Of a stretch of 64,000 bases of DNA, positions 52,471 through 61,753 are shown piece after piece. Source of the stretch: Gammaproteobacteria bacterium (lineage in GTDB: Bacteria; Pseudomonadota; Gammaproteobacteria; Burkholderiales; Gallionellaceae). The notes below the pieces were generated by a model that did not search any database, was not told where the DNA came from, and saw only the letters and a program-made list of their open reading frames with translations. Made by a program: the position numbers and the translations under genes. The stretch's first letter is position 1, and each line of letters starts with the position of its first letter. The stretch spans positions 62,001 to 126,000 of the forward strand of contig JAHJNJ010000037.1 of assembly GCA_018820925.1 (NCBI GenBank), written 5' to 3'.

Positions 52471-54234
52471 TTAACGTTCCCCCACAACACCCGTCGGCGT
52501 CCCGGTCGACAACCCCCGCGCCAAATGCACCAGCCGCAAAAACTCCCCGCGATAACCATAGCTATCCGCCCCGCGAGCCTCACCCGCAATCTTGGCAATA
52601 TCGTCAAAACCCATTTCGCCGGTATGCTTCCCACCCCGCAACTGCTGCCCAAACGCCGCAACGGCCGCCGCAAAGCGGAACTCCGTCGATGCCTGATCGA
52701 AGGCGGGCTTCACATCCTGACTATGCAACGCCCACTCCATCAATTTCGAAACATCGCCATCGGGCGCTTTGTAGCGCAGACGCAGGAAGCCCAGTTCGCC
52801 GGATTTGCCGCCGCCGGACACTTTTTCGCTGCCGTAACGCAAAGGATCGACGCTGCCTGCATTGCCCTTGAGGGTCAGCTCGTAGATCGCGGTGACGGTG
52901 TGTCCCGCGCCCACTTCACCCGCATCCACCTTGTCGTTGTTGAAATCTTCGCGTTTGAGCATGCGGTTCTCGTAACCGACCAGCCGGTATTCGCTCACCA
53001 CGTTGGGGTTGAATTCGATCTGGATCTTCACATCCTTGGCGATGGTGGCCAACGTCGAGGTCATCTCGTCCACCAGCACTTTCTGGCCTTCGTTCAGCGT
53101 ATCGATGTAGGAGTAGTTGCCGTTGCCCGCATCGGCCAGTTGCTCCATGAGCTGTTCGTTATAGTTGCCCATGCCGAAGCCCAGCGTGGACAGTGACACG
53201 CCGCTCTTGCGCTTTTCCTCGGCCATGTTTTTCAGCTCATCGAAATTGGTGATGCCGACATTGAAGTCCCCGTCCGTCGCCAGGAAGATGCGATTGATGC
53301 CGCCCTTGATATAGGACTGCTCGGCCATGCTGTACGCCAGCGCAATCCCGGCTGCGCCGCTGGTGGAACCACCGGCCCTCAGGTTATCCAGTGCGGCAAT
53401 GATTTTCGTTTTCTGCGCGCCGGAAGTCGGCTCCAGCACCACCTGCGTGCCCGACGCATAAGTCACCAGCGAAACCCTGTCCTGCGGACGCAGCTGGTTG
53501 ATCAGGAACTTGAGCGCCGATTTCAACAACGGCAAACTCTTGGGTGACTCCATCGAGCCGGAGACATCCACCAGAAAAACCAGATTGGATGGCGGCAGGC
53601 TCGTCTTGGCGATGTCCTGGCCCTTGATGCCGATATGCAACAGCGTGCGGTTCTTGTTCCAGGGTGCAGGCGCCATTTCGGTATGCACGGCAAACGGCGC
53701 GTTGTCCTTGGGCAATGCGTAGGCATAGGGGAAGTAATTGATCATCTCCTCCACCCGCACTGCATCCGCTGGTGGCAGCCGCCCCTCGTTCAGCATGCGC
53801 CGCGCATTGGAATACCCCCCGGTATCCACGTCGATGCTGAAAGTCGAAACCGGCGCCTCGGACACCAGCTTGATCGGATTCTCGACAATCTTGCCGTATT
53901 GCTCGCGCTCTTCCCTGCTCTGCAGCACATAAGGCATGACAGCCACGGGCGCGGTCGCAACCATTTCCCGCATCAGCCCGAGGTTCGCCCGCTTGCTTTC
54001 AGCAGGGGACGCAGCCGCGCTATCCATGGTCTTGTTGGGCAAGAGGGCACCGGCAGCAGACAACTCGTCCTTCTTCAGGGCAGGCTTGCCGCTTATAACT
54101 TTGGCATCCACTTCGGGCTGGGCAACGCTTGCCCCTGTGGGCAAGTTTTGTCCGGTGGTTGTCTGGGTCTGGCTACTGCAAGCGGTCAGCAGCAACAGGC
54201 AGCAAAGCAGTGTTCTATTAAATAAGGGATTCAT
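52471..54234 (-). CDS. VWA-domain lipoprotein (YfbK-like)
   Basis: 587 aa. Lipoprotein signal (LLLLTACSS; Cys about residue 19), a von Willebrand N-terminal domain (FSIDVDTGGYSNARRML, RVEEMINYF), then a VWA domain with the MIDAS motif DVSGSMES and ATDGDFNVGI. YfbK-like proteins often neighbour ECF sigma pairs, as here. Role unknown, cell-envelope located. GAGG before ATG 54234. Confidence 0.92.
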   Translation of the reverse strand: MNPLFNRTLLCCLLLLTACSSQTQTTTGQNLPTGASVAQPEVDAKVISGKPALKKDELSAAGALLPNKTMDSAAASPAESKRANLGLMREMVATAPVAVMPYVLQSREEREQYGKIVENPIKLVSEAPVSTFSIDVDTGGYSNARRMLNEGRLPPADAVRVEEMINYFPYAYALPKDNAPFAVHTEMAPAPWNKNRTLLHIGIKGQDIAKTSLPPSNLVFLVDVSGSMESPKSLPLLKSALKFLINQLRPQDRVSLVTYASGTQVVLEPTSGAQKTKIIAALDNLRAGGSTSGAAGIALAYSMAEQSYIKGGINRIFLATDGDFNVGITNFDELKNMAEEKRKSGVSLSTLGFGMGNYNEQLMEQLADAGNGNYSYIDTLNEGQKVLVDEMTSTLATIAKDVKIQIEFNPNVVSEYRLVGYENRMLKREDFNNDKVDAGEVGAGHTVTAIYELTLKGNAGSVDPLRYGSEKVSGGGKSGELGFLRLRYKAPDGDVSKLMEWALHSQDVKPAFDQASTEFRFAAAVAAFGQQLRGGKHTGEMGFDDIAKIAGEARGADSYGYRGEFLRLVHLARGLSTGTPTGVVGER

Positions 54235-54719
54235 CGCATCCTCGCAGTTCATATCTCGATTGATCGGACAACTGTGCGAAATTGCACAGCATGTCTGCTA
54301 TAAACGGAGGGAGGCGTGAAACGGGGTTAGGCGGGATGAAAAATAGTTGGCGGGGCTGCCATCGACGCAAACGTGCAGGTTTTGGCTACGCCGATCTTAT
54401 TCGTTCATGGAAGAGATAACCGCGCAAAAAGGTTTGAATGGGATATTGGTACCTTTTAATTCCATGCTACTGCTTAACAAGGCAACTTTTCGGGGAAACC
54501 TCAGAGCCCTTCCCTGAATATTTGATTGAATTTCCTGCCCTTCCTGTTGACAGGAAATCCCGCAATAATGACAATTGGAAAGTGGTTATAGAAATACAGG
54601 TGTCATTCATCCTTTTCAGACGGTATTTGCGTCGAATGCCACCCAGTTGGTAGAGGAAGAAAAGCGCATTTATGCGCAATTGCGTTCTGGCCTTGTTGTT
54701 TGAGGGAGGATCGTTACAC
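54235..54719. other. Gene-free 485-bp gap
   Basis: Between the VWA gene and the lipoprotein at 54720 in divergent orientation. A 96-codon minus-strand frame exists but has no ribosome site or similarity. GC content drops here, marking the border of an AT-richer block (to about 57.8 kb). Confidence 0.55.
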
Positions 54720-55292
54720 ATGAAACCGAATCGTACCGCAACATATGTGTTCCTCATGGCTTGCGCATGTCAATGCTTGCCTGGATGCGTCAGTTCAGAC
54801 GCGTCCGTCCGCCCTGCCTCAGATAGCTATGCTAGACGCGCAAAGCAATTTAGACCACCACCAGATCGTGTCGGAATCTACGTTGTCCGTCCTAAGGATG
54901 ACTCACGTAGTAGCGTGGTAGTCCCAGTTAGCATTGATCATAAATTTTTTGGTTCATTGTCGATTGGATCATTTCTTTACGTTGAGTTACTGCCAAGATC
55001 CCACCTCTTGGAACTACCCTCGATACTGAAGTCACCATATGAGGGAGGCGATGCAAGCGAGAAAGACGAACTGCGATTTGCGGCAATAGAAGAAGGTCAA
55101 TGCTACTTCTTTCTGGCTACAACTGACCGAAATACCGTTCAATCTGCAACAGTTGTTTCCGATGGTGGTCGCCTCCGGGCGATTCCCGAAGAGCAGGGAC
55201 GGATGCTGGCGTCAGAGTACGAAGCCAGCGGCGATAACAGTTTTGATACAGGTGATCTTGTAGCACCCGTGCCCCAAGCGATACGTCAATAA
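54720..55292 (+). CDS. DUF2846-like lipoprotein
   Basis: 190 aa; signal ending LPGC (lipidated Cys), then a DUF2846-like domain: RVGIYVVRPKDD, DHKFFGSLSIGSFLYVELLP, HLLELP. Anchored in the envelope; function unknown. GGAGGA precedes the ATG. First of three same-strand genes with lower GC. Confidence 0.7.
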   Translation: MKPNRTATYVFLMACACQCLPGCVSSDASVRPASDSYARRAKQFRPPPDRVGIYVVRPKDDSRSSVVVPVSIDHKFFGSLSIGSFLYVELLPRSHLLELPSILKSPYEGGDASEKDELRFAAIEEGQCYFFLATTDRNTVQSATVVSDGGRLRAIPEEQGRMLASEYEASGDNSFDTGDLVAPVPQAIRQ

Positions 55293-55359
55293 GTTTTGGT
55301 TTTGCGTACCCTTAAGAGCCAAAGATCAGTCAAGAAACCGATAATCAAAGGAAATAATC

Positions 55360-55980
55360 ATGCATAGCAGCGTTATCACCAGAACCCTCAGTGTGTGTTT
55401 TCTTTTCAGTTTGAACGCATGCGTTTCTGAACAAATAATTGTTCCTTTACCCAAAGCTCCTCCCAGCGCAACGATTCCTTCGGCAGATGCCCGTCCCAAC
55501 AAGGTCGCGGTTTCGCTCCTTCCAAGAGGAGAGAAGCACACGGCTGAGCTTTGCTGGCATCCCGGTGGTGGGATCATCTTGTACCAGCCTATCGTGGATC
55601 TTGACCATTTGGCCGATATTACGCGTCAGACTTTGGAGGCACACCTAAGAGCACGAGGTATATCCATCGATAGCGCCGCAGAAAAGCATATTGCTCTTGA
55701 AGCTACCGATGCTGGCTGCAAGCCCAAGGGTTTGACCAGTGGCTTTGAATATATGGTTGCAATCCGAGTGCAGGCTGGCAACACGTTCAGCAAAGAGTTT
55801 TCCGCCTCAGCAGTCAACCGTCCTTATGGAAATTGTGGGCCGATAATCAACTATAAGAATGAGGCTGAAGTTCAAGAAAAATCCGAAGAAATGAACAAGG
55901 AATGCATGGCTCAGGCGATCCAGGAAACCGTTTTGAAGATTCTTGAAAACCGTTCGATCCAGGAATATCTGTATGAGTAG
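55360..55980 (+). CDS. Hypothetical lipoprotein (206 aa)
   Basis: Signal peptide ending LNAC (lipobox), then no recognised domain; contains QPIVDLDHLADITRQTLEAH and a Lys/Glu-rich C-terminus. AAAGGAAATAATC precedes ATG 55360. It overlaps the next gene by 8 bp. Pairs with the DUF2846-like lipoprotein. Confidence 0.65.
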   Translation: MHSSVITRTLSVCFLFSLNACVSEQIIVPLPKAPPSATIPSADARPNKVAVSLLPRGEKHTAELCWHPGGGIILYQPIVDLDHLADITRQTLEAHLRARGISIDSAAEKHIALEATDAGCKPKGLTSGFEYMVAIRVQAGNTFSKEFSASAVNRPYGNCGPIINYKNEAEVQEKSEEMNKECMAQAIQETVLKILENRSIQEYLYE

Positions 55981-57724
55981 TGCAAGCCCGAACCAGATTG
56001 TGATGCCGAGGGTCCTAGCAACGCTTTCGACTCATGCATTGGCCAGCCTGGTTTTTTGGGTGTCATGTTCGTCATGGGCTGTGCAACCGCAGGTAGCCAC
56101 CAATGCGCCGCAGGGGCACACCCAAACACCAAGTCACCGTTCATTGTGCGAAGTTGCACGTGCAGGTGATCGCCCCGCCGTTGCTGAAGCACTAAGGTCG
56201 AAAAACGATGTGAATCGTCTTGATCCTTGGGGGCGCACTGCGTTGTTTTGCGCAGTCGAATCGAGAAAACCAAAAGTAGTTCAAGATATCCTGGATCACG
56301 GAGCCGACCCTAACCACGTTGCAGACAACGGCGACACTCCGATTTTGCACGCAGTAGAAATGAACAGCCTTCCAATTGTCGAGACCTTGGCAAGGGGCGG
56401 TGCGAATATCAACTACGCTGGCGAGAACGGTATGACTCCGTTGATGATTGCCGTAGCACATTCAGAACGCCCGCTATTCGAAGCACTCATGGAAATGGGC
56501 GCCGATCCGAACAAATCCCATTCTGGTCGTGACACACCACTGCTGATATCGATTAAAAAGAAAGATCGGTACTTCATTGATCGGCTCTTGGAAGCCGGAG
56601 CCAACGCAACTAATGCAGGGTATAGGGGAACGACACCCTTGATGTCAGCGTTGCGAACCGGTCAGATTAAGATCGCAAAAAAACTGTTGGCTATCGGTGG
56701 CCGCGCAAACGAAGTCGACGACGAAAGCTGTAATGCAATGACTTACGCGGTAAATCTACCGGGAGTAGATGTTGCATTTCTCAGACAGTTGGAAATCGCC
56801 GGCGCAAAGCCCGATCAGCAAACCCGAAATGGACTTACTCCGTTGATGATCGCAGCATACAAAGGCGAACCCAGCATCGTGCGCTACTTGCTCGAGCGTG
56901 GCGTCAATGTCAACGCCACTACAAGCGATGGCTACACCGCACTCATGCTTGCCATCGCTAGTAGATCGAATTCAATATCTACCATCGACTTGCTTGTAAA
57001 AAATGGCTCCAACGTCGAATTGATCGCTAAGAACGGCACAACCGCATTGAAGCTCGCTTGCATTGCGCAGGACAGTAACCTGATCGGATACTTGTACGAA
57101 CAAGGCGCAAAAGCGGATTTCGATATTAGCTCGCCCGAGGGGCTGGAACTTAGCAGTATTCTAAAGCAGGCGATGGGAGACTACTTTTTTTCACAGAGTC
57201 AATATAGTCAGGCTCGAACTGAATACGAGCTGGCCGGAAGTCACTATGCCGAGTTGGCTCGACTCAGTGACAAGAATGCATCCCTTACCAGTTTCCTCCA
57301 ACACCTTAACTCCGCTTCTGAAGGCTTGCTACGTCTCTTCCCGCAGCCCGAGCAAAATCCAGTTCGCGGACGTGAGATTCAACAAGCGCTGGCGTTGAGA
57401 CAGGCTAACAACACCGGAACGGGGACCAGCGGCTATTACAGCTACCTGAAAAATCACAAAAACAGTAATGCTTCGTTTACATCGTTCGGATACAACACAG
57501 AGCCACCAAAGCAAACTACACATACGACGACTGGTGTCGACAGGTACAGACATGAAGCAGAAGAGCGAGCGTTAGCTTATCGCCGAAAGGCGCGATTGAT
57601 GACAAGCTTTGTGCAATGTTTAGATCAGAGTCTCAAGGGTCGCACACATCAAGATTGCATGGTGGAGGCGATGGAGAGCCAGGCAGTGAAAGATAAGAAC
57701 AAGGGGGCGGGCTCTAGTAAATAA
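55973..57724 (+). CDS. Large ankyrin-repeat protein, probably exported
   Basis: 583 aa. A hydrophobic stretch (about 18-37) then about nine ankyrin repeats from residue 58 to about 390 (for example NGDTPILHAVEMNSLPIVE; NGMTPLMIAVAHSERPLFEAL), and a non-repeat C-terminus with SQYSQARTEYELAGSHYAEL (TPR-like). Ankyrin repeats bind proteins. It overlaps the lipoprotein gene by 8 bp. Lower GC than neighbouring regions suggests acquisition. Confidence 0.8.
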   Translation: MSSASPNQIVMPRVLATLSTHALASLVFWVSCSSWAVQPQVATNAPQGHTQTPSHRSLCEVARAGDRPAVAEALRSKNDVNRLDPWGRTALFCAVESRKPKVVQDILDHGADPNHVADNGDTPILHAVEMNSLPIVETLARGGANINYAGENGMTPLMIAVAHSERPLFEALMEMGADPNKSHSGRDTPLLISIKKKDRYFIDRLLEAGANATNAGYRGTTPLMSALRTGQIKIAKKLLAIGGRANEVDDESCNAMTYAVNLPGVDVAFLRQLEIAGAKPDQQTRNGLTPLMIAAYKGEPSIVRYLLERGVNVNATTSDGYTALMLAIASRSNSISTIDLLVKNGSNVELIAKNGTTALKLACIAQDSNLIGYLYEQGAKADFDISSPEGLELSSILKQAMGDYFFSQSQYSQARTEYELAGSHYAELARLSDKNASLTSFLQHLNSASEGLLRLFPQPEQNPVRGREIQQALALRQANNTGTGTSGYYSYLKNHKNSNASFTSFGYNTEPPKQTTHTTTGVDRYRHEAEERALAYRRKARLMTSFVQCLDQSLKGRTHQDCMVEAMESQAVKDKNKGAGSSK

Positions 57725-57817
57725 CTGAAACGGACCCTTGACCCCTAATGCACTGCCAACCAATAACAGAGTGAATCAGTTTTCAGAATAAATCGAACAC
57801 GCCCCCTTTAATTTCAT

Positions 57818-58003
57818 ATGTGCGCGCTTGCGCATGAGGGAGTCTTGGTCGCCGAGCAATTGGGCGATGAGTTCGCGCACGATGCGACCAAGCAAGCACA
57901 GTGGAACGCATTCCTTGGAAAAAACCGGCTTGAAGCGCCGCCCCTGCATGAAGCTGAAAATGTCGCGCATCGAACTGGCACCGGAAGTGGGGGCCGGTTT
58001 TGA
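57818..58003 (+). pseudogene. C-terminal remnant of an AbiEii-type nucleotidyltransferase
   Basis: DATKQAQWNAFLGKNRLEAPP matches the conserved C-terminal end of AbiEii nucleotidyltransferases (normally preceded by about 230 residues). Here only about 60 codons remain, with no nucleotidyltransferase site. It overlaps the ParE-like gene in another frame. Upstream is a short sequence also found near 63039. Confidence 0.45.
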
Positions 58004-58256
58004 TCGCATCCTCAATCACCTTGCCCAAATCCAGGCCGAGAATCCCGCATTGCACATTCGGGAGTCCATCGAAGCGTTCAACGTGCTGGAGTACAACCCC
58101 TTGATTGGCCACCCCGCGACTAACGACAAACGAGAACTGGTAATCGGGCATCGCCCGCACGGCTATGTGGCTTTGTATCGTTACGTTGTCGAAGTCGATG
58201 CCGTCTTCATCCTTGCCTTGCGCAGCTCGCAAGAGGTTGGCTATGCGGGACTTTGA
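57960..58256 (+). CDS. ParE/RelE-family toxin
   Basis: 98 aa beginning MSRIELAPEVGAGFDRILNHL; the C-terminal YVALYRYVVEVDAVFILALRSSQEVGYA is the core of RelE/ParE toxins. No antitoxin of the usual kind lies upstream; the preceding reading frame is the AbiEii remnant. An orphan or a disabled module. The ATG at 57960 follows AAGCTGAAA, a weak ribosome site. Confidence 0.75.
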   Translation: MSRIELAPEVGAGFDRILNHLAQIQAENPALHIRESIEAFNVLEYNPLIGHPATNDKRELVIGHRPHGYVALYRYVVEVDAVFILALRSSQEVGYAGL

Positions 58257-58443
58257 CCAAGTCATGAAACGCTCCTTAAGTTGCAATAAAAAAGTAATTG
58301 AGCATTTACAGCACACCTCTCAATACGAAAATCTGATCAGGCAGGCCACTCGATCAGGACGGGATTGTCCTATGACAGAATTTGGCATAGTTTGGGAAGA
58401 TCGGATTGAAGGGTGATTCACTCTGCGCATACCGAAGTATTGT

Positions 58444-58472
58444 TTGACTTGTGAGGTTGCATTTCCTATCCT
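58444..58472 (+). promoter_or_regulatory. Sigma-70-like promoter of the PhnD-HD-GYP gene
   Basis: TTGACT (58444-58449), 17-bp spacer, TATCCT (58467-58472), about 50 bp upstream of the start codon at 58525. Confidence 0.5.
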
Positions 58473-58524
58473 TAATTGACACGCCGCATTGGCGCGAGTT
58501 TGTCGCCGCTTGGGAGGCTCCAAA

Positions 58525-61143
58525 ATGAGATCCGGTCGTTTGCTGTTGTTGTCGGCGGCGCTACTCCTGTTGGCCTTTCCGGCGTTTCCCGCCGAAGTGA
58601 ATATCGGTGTGCTGGCCCTGCGCGGGCCGGAAAAGGTGAAGCAGATGTGGTCTGCCACCGGCACCTATCTGGAACGCGCACTTCCCGGTAATCGCTTCCA
58701 CATCGTGCCCCTGGATTTCGACGGCGTTCGCCTGGCGGTGCGGCAGGGCAGCATCGATTTCGTCCTGACCAATTCGTCCTACTACGTCGAGCTGGAATCC
58801 CTCTACGGCGTCAGCGCCGTCGCCACGCTCAAGAACCGCTTCAATGGCGGGCCGGGCCACAGCGCTTTCGGCGGCGTGTTGTTCATCCGTGCCGACCGTC
58901 AGGATATTCGCAGCCTTGCGGATCTGCGCAAGAAGCGATTCGCTGCCGTTGATCCCAGCTCCTTCGGCGGCTGGCACGCGGGCTGGCGCGAGCTTCTGCA
59001 TCATGGCATCGATCCGGAGCAGGACTTCCGGCCGCTGAGCTTTGAGCACACCCACGACGCCGTGGTCTATGCGGTACGCGATGGTCGGGTGGATGCCGGC
59101 ACGGTGCGTACCGATACCCTGGAACGCATGGCCGAGGAAGGCAAAATCCAATTGGAGGATTACTTCGTCCTCAATCGTCAGCAGGTCGAAGGTTTTCCGC
59201 TGTTGCTGAGTACTCCTCTCTACCCCGAGTGGCCGTTGGCCAAACTGCGCCAGGTTCCCGACCCGCTAGCCGTCGGGGTCGCCATCGCCCTGATGCAAAT
59301 GCCCGCAGACGATCCCGCCGCCCGCGCCGGCCTGATTACCGGCTGGACGCTTCCGCACAACTACCAGTCGGTGCACGAGGCCCTCAAGGAACTGCGCATC
59401 GGTCCCTACGAGAACCTGCGCCGCCTGACGCTGGCCGAAGTGCTGGCCGCCTACGGGCGCTGGTTGCTGCTGGCGCTCCTGCTGGCCATCGCCGGCTTTA
59501 TCGTCCTCGGCTACGTCGGCCGGATGAATCGCCGCCTGCGCGTGAGCCAGGGAGAACTCCAGGACTTGAATACCACCCTCGAAGAGCGGGTGGGCAGCCG
59601 TACCCGCGAGGTGGAAAGCCTGCTCGGCCGCGAACATTTCCTGCGCAACATCGTCGTAATGGTGGCCGACGTGAATCAGATCCTCATCACCTCCGTTTCG
59701 CCCGAGGAGATGCTCAAGGCCTGTTGCGACCGCCTGATCGCCGGCACCGACTATCGCTTTGCCTGGGTGGGCCTGCTGCGCGAAGGCAAGCTGGAAGTCG
59801 CCGCCAGATCCTACGGCCCCGCCGAATTCATGCGCGCCATTGCCACGGCCGCAGACAGCCAAACTGTCCACGAAGCTATCGCCGGCAACCGCACCGTCGT
59901 CACCGACAACCCCGAATTCATCGGCGCGGACCTCGTCTCCGCCGGCGTCCGCGCGGCGGTTGTCCTGCCGCTGCGCCGCGATGCCTATGCCGATCCCCTC
60001 GGCAACCTGTGCGTGCTCACCGGCCGCGAAGCCGGAGTCGACAAGGAAGAGCTGGAAATGCTGGAACAACTGGCCGGCGACATCGGTTTCGCCATCCATG
60101 CCTTCCGGCAGCGCGAAGAAACCCGCCGCCTCCAGCGGGAGCGCATCGGCAACTACGAAGAGACCATCCTCTCCCTCGTCGATATGATCGAAAAGCGCGA
60201 CACCTATACCGCCGGTCACACCCGCCGGGTTGCGCACTACTGCGAACTGATCGCCGCCCGAATGGGCCACAGCGCCGAAGAGATCGAGAAACTCAAGCGC
60301 GCCGCCACGCTGCATGACATCGGCAAGATCGCCATTCCCGACGCCGTCCTGCTCAAGCCCGGCATCCTGACGCCGCTCGAATACGAACTCATCAAGGAAC
60401 ACGCCGAAGAAGGCTATCGCACCCTGGTACGGATCGACATGTACAAGGAACTGGCCGAGATCATGCGCGCCCACCACGAGCGCGAGAACGGCTCCGGCTA
60501 CCCGCGCAGCCTGCTTCGCAGCCAGATTCCCCGCCTCTCGCAGATCATGGCCGTCGCCGACTCATTCGACGCCATGACCACCAACCGCATCTACAAACCG
60601 CGCAAGGAGGTACCCGTGGCCCTGGCCGAACTGCGCCAAATGGCCGGGGAGTTCTACGATGCCGAAGTCGTCGAGGCCGCCTGCGAAGCCTTGCGCGACG
60701 AGGTTCCGCCGCCGATTGCGGATCAACTGCCCAAGACGCCGCTGGAGCGTCGTCGCTTCGCCTACTTCTTCGACGACCAGCTTACCGGCGCCCACAACGC
60801 CAGCTACCTGGAACTCATCCTGGCCAGCGGCCTGCCTGCCCATCTGCGTCACGCCAGTCTGATCCAGATCCACGGCTTCGGCAGCGTCAACCAGGCCCAG
60901 GGCTGGGTAATCGGCAGCCGCGCCCTGGCCGGCTTCGCCGCCGCGCTCATGGCCGAATTCCCCGACGCCCTCGTCTTCCGCGTCATGGGCGACGACTTCA
61001 TCGTCCTCTCCGGGCACCCCCTCGACATCCGCAGCGAGCGACTCAAGGCGGAGTCGCCGCTGAAGGACAGCGCGGTGGAAGTGACCGTGCGAGTGCTCGA
61101 TGTCGATGGCGCCGACAAAGAGTATTTGCGGCAACTGACCTGA
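58525..61143 (+). CDS. Sensor protein PhnD-like domain / TM / GAF / HD-GYP / degenerate GGDEF
   Basis: 872 aa. Signal peptide (1-22), a PhnD-like periplasmic binding domain (about 23-290: VNIGVLALRGPEKVK, SSFGGWHAGWRELL), one membrane helix at about 313-331, GAF (about 395-535), HD-GYP (HDIGKIAIPDAVL from 596; HHERENGSGYP near 650) with catalytic residues present, and a C-terminal GGDEF-like domain (FFDDQLTGAHNASYLE; signature degenerated to MGDDF near 821). It should sense a periplasmic ligand and hydrolyse cyclic di-GMP. GGGAGG before ATG 58525. Confidence 0.93.
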   Translation: MRSGRLLLLSAALLLLAFPAFPAEVNIGVLALRGPEKVKQMWSATGTYLERALPGNRFHIVPLDFDGVRLAVRQGSIDFVLTNSSYYVELESLYGVSAVATLKNRFNGGPGHSAFGGVLFIRADRQDIRSLADLRKKRFAAVDPSSFGGWHAGWRELLHHGIDPEQDFRPLSFEHTHDAVVYAVRDGRVDAGTVRTDTLERMAEEGKIQLEDYFVLNRQQVEGFPLLLSTPLYPEWPLAKLRQVPDPLAVGVAIALMQMPADDPAARAGLITGWTLPHNYQSVHEALKELRIGPYENLRRLTLAEVLAAYGRWLLLALLLAIAGFIVLGYVGRMNRRLRVSQGELQDLNTTLEERVGSRTREVESLLGREHFLRNIVVMVADVNQILITSVSPEEMLKACCDRLIAGTDYRFAWVGLLREGKLEVAARSYGPAEFMRAIATAADSQTVHEAIAGNRTVVTDNPEFIGADLVSAGVRAAVVLPLRRDAYADPLGNLCVLTGREAGVDKEELEMLEQLAGDIGFAIHAFRQREETRRLQRERIGNYEETILSLVDMIEKRDTYTAGHTRRVAHYCELIAARMGHSAEEIEKLKRAATLHDIGKIAIPDAVLLKPGILTPLEYELIKEHAEEGYRTLVRIDMYKELAEIMRAHHERENGSGYPRSLLRSQIPRLSQIMAVADSFDAMTTNRIYKPRKEVPVALAELRQMAGEFYDAEVVEAACEALRDEVPPPIADQLPKTPLERRRFAYFFDDQLTGAHNASYLELILASGLPAHLRHASLIQIHGFGSVNQAQGWVIGSRALAGFAAALMAEFPDALVFRVMGDDFIVLSGHPLDIRSERLKAESPLKDSAVEVTVRVLDVDGADKEYLRQLT

Positions 61144-61360
61144 CTCGCCGCCGCCGAGAATTGCCCCAGCGCGCGGATCACCGCTACGGAAGGCCGCAAC
61201 GGCTTCTGAGCAGGCGGGCAATGTCCCTCAATGGAGTTCATCAATCCAGCCGGAACCTGTGTTCAAGTTCGATCAGCGCATCGCCTGGTGAAGGGTTATC
61301 TTTTGCTCATCCTGAGTTAGCGGCAAGACCTCCGCGCCGCGCATCAGCTTTGAATCGCCG

Positions 61361-61594
61361 GTGTTGCTGTTCAAGACCCTGTCCTGCAAGCGCTGGGAAC
61401 TGCTGAACGCCATGACCGGCGCCGGCCCCATGTCCATCCGCGAAGCAGCAAGACGTGTGGAGCGCGACGTCAAGGCCGTGCACGGCGACGTGACCGCGTT
61501 AATCAATGCGGGGATATTGTCGAAGACCGACGATGGGATGATCGTCTTTCCCTACGACGCCATCCATGTGGACTTCATGCTCAAGGCGGCGTGA
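61361..61594 (+). CDS. HTH regulator, MarR/TumA-like antitoxin type, possibly N-terminally truncated
   Basis: 77 aa from GTG 61361: KTLSCKRWELLNAMTGAG, then SIREAARRVERDVKAVHGDVTALINAG (winged-helix recognition part), and FPYDAIHVDFMLKAA. Family members are about 100 residues or more and start earlier; an in-frame stop at 61313 limits extension. Such regulators often pair with TumE-type toxins; only a doubtful fragment precedes it. May be a remnant. Confidence 0.6.
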   Translation: MLLFKTLSCKRWELLNAMTGAGPMSIREAARRVERDVKAVHGDVTALINAGILSKTDDGMIVFPYDAIHVDFMLKAA

Positions 61595-61628
61595 AACCTG
61601 AACCGGTTTTTTTGCTTGGTCAGCAAAT

Positions 61629-61655
61629 AGAAAGCCCGGCGATGCCGGGCTTTCT
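61629..61655 (+). terminator. Rho-independent terminator
   Basis: AGAAAGCCCGGC (61629-61640), loop GAT, GCCGGGCTTTCT (61644-61655): a perfect 12-bp stem after the HTH gene, with T-rich ends. Confidence 0.85.
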
Positions 61656-61753
61656 ATTGTGGCAGGTATTTCGATGCTGCCCAAATTGCGTACCCAAAAT
61701 TGCCTTCGAACAACCCCTTTAGTTCGCCGAGAACGGCCCCCACTGCCGTGCCG

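Noticed and set aside
54467-54757. 96-codon minus-strand frame
   Set aside because: No ribosome site, no similarity, and it overlaps the upstream region of the lipoprotein gene.
61144-61360. TumE-like toxin remnant before the HTH gene
   Set aside because: A fragment ADHRYGRPQRLL is reminiscent of the family but too weak and frame-broken to call.
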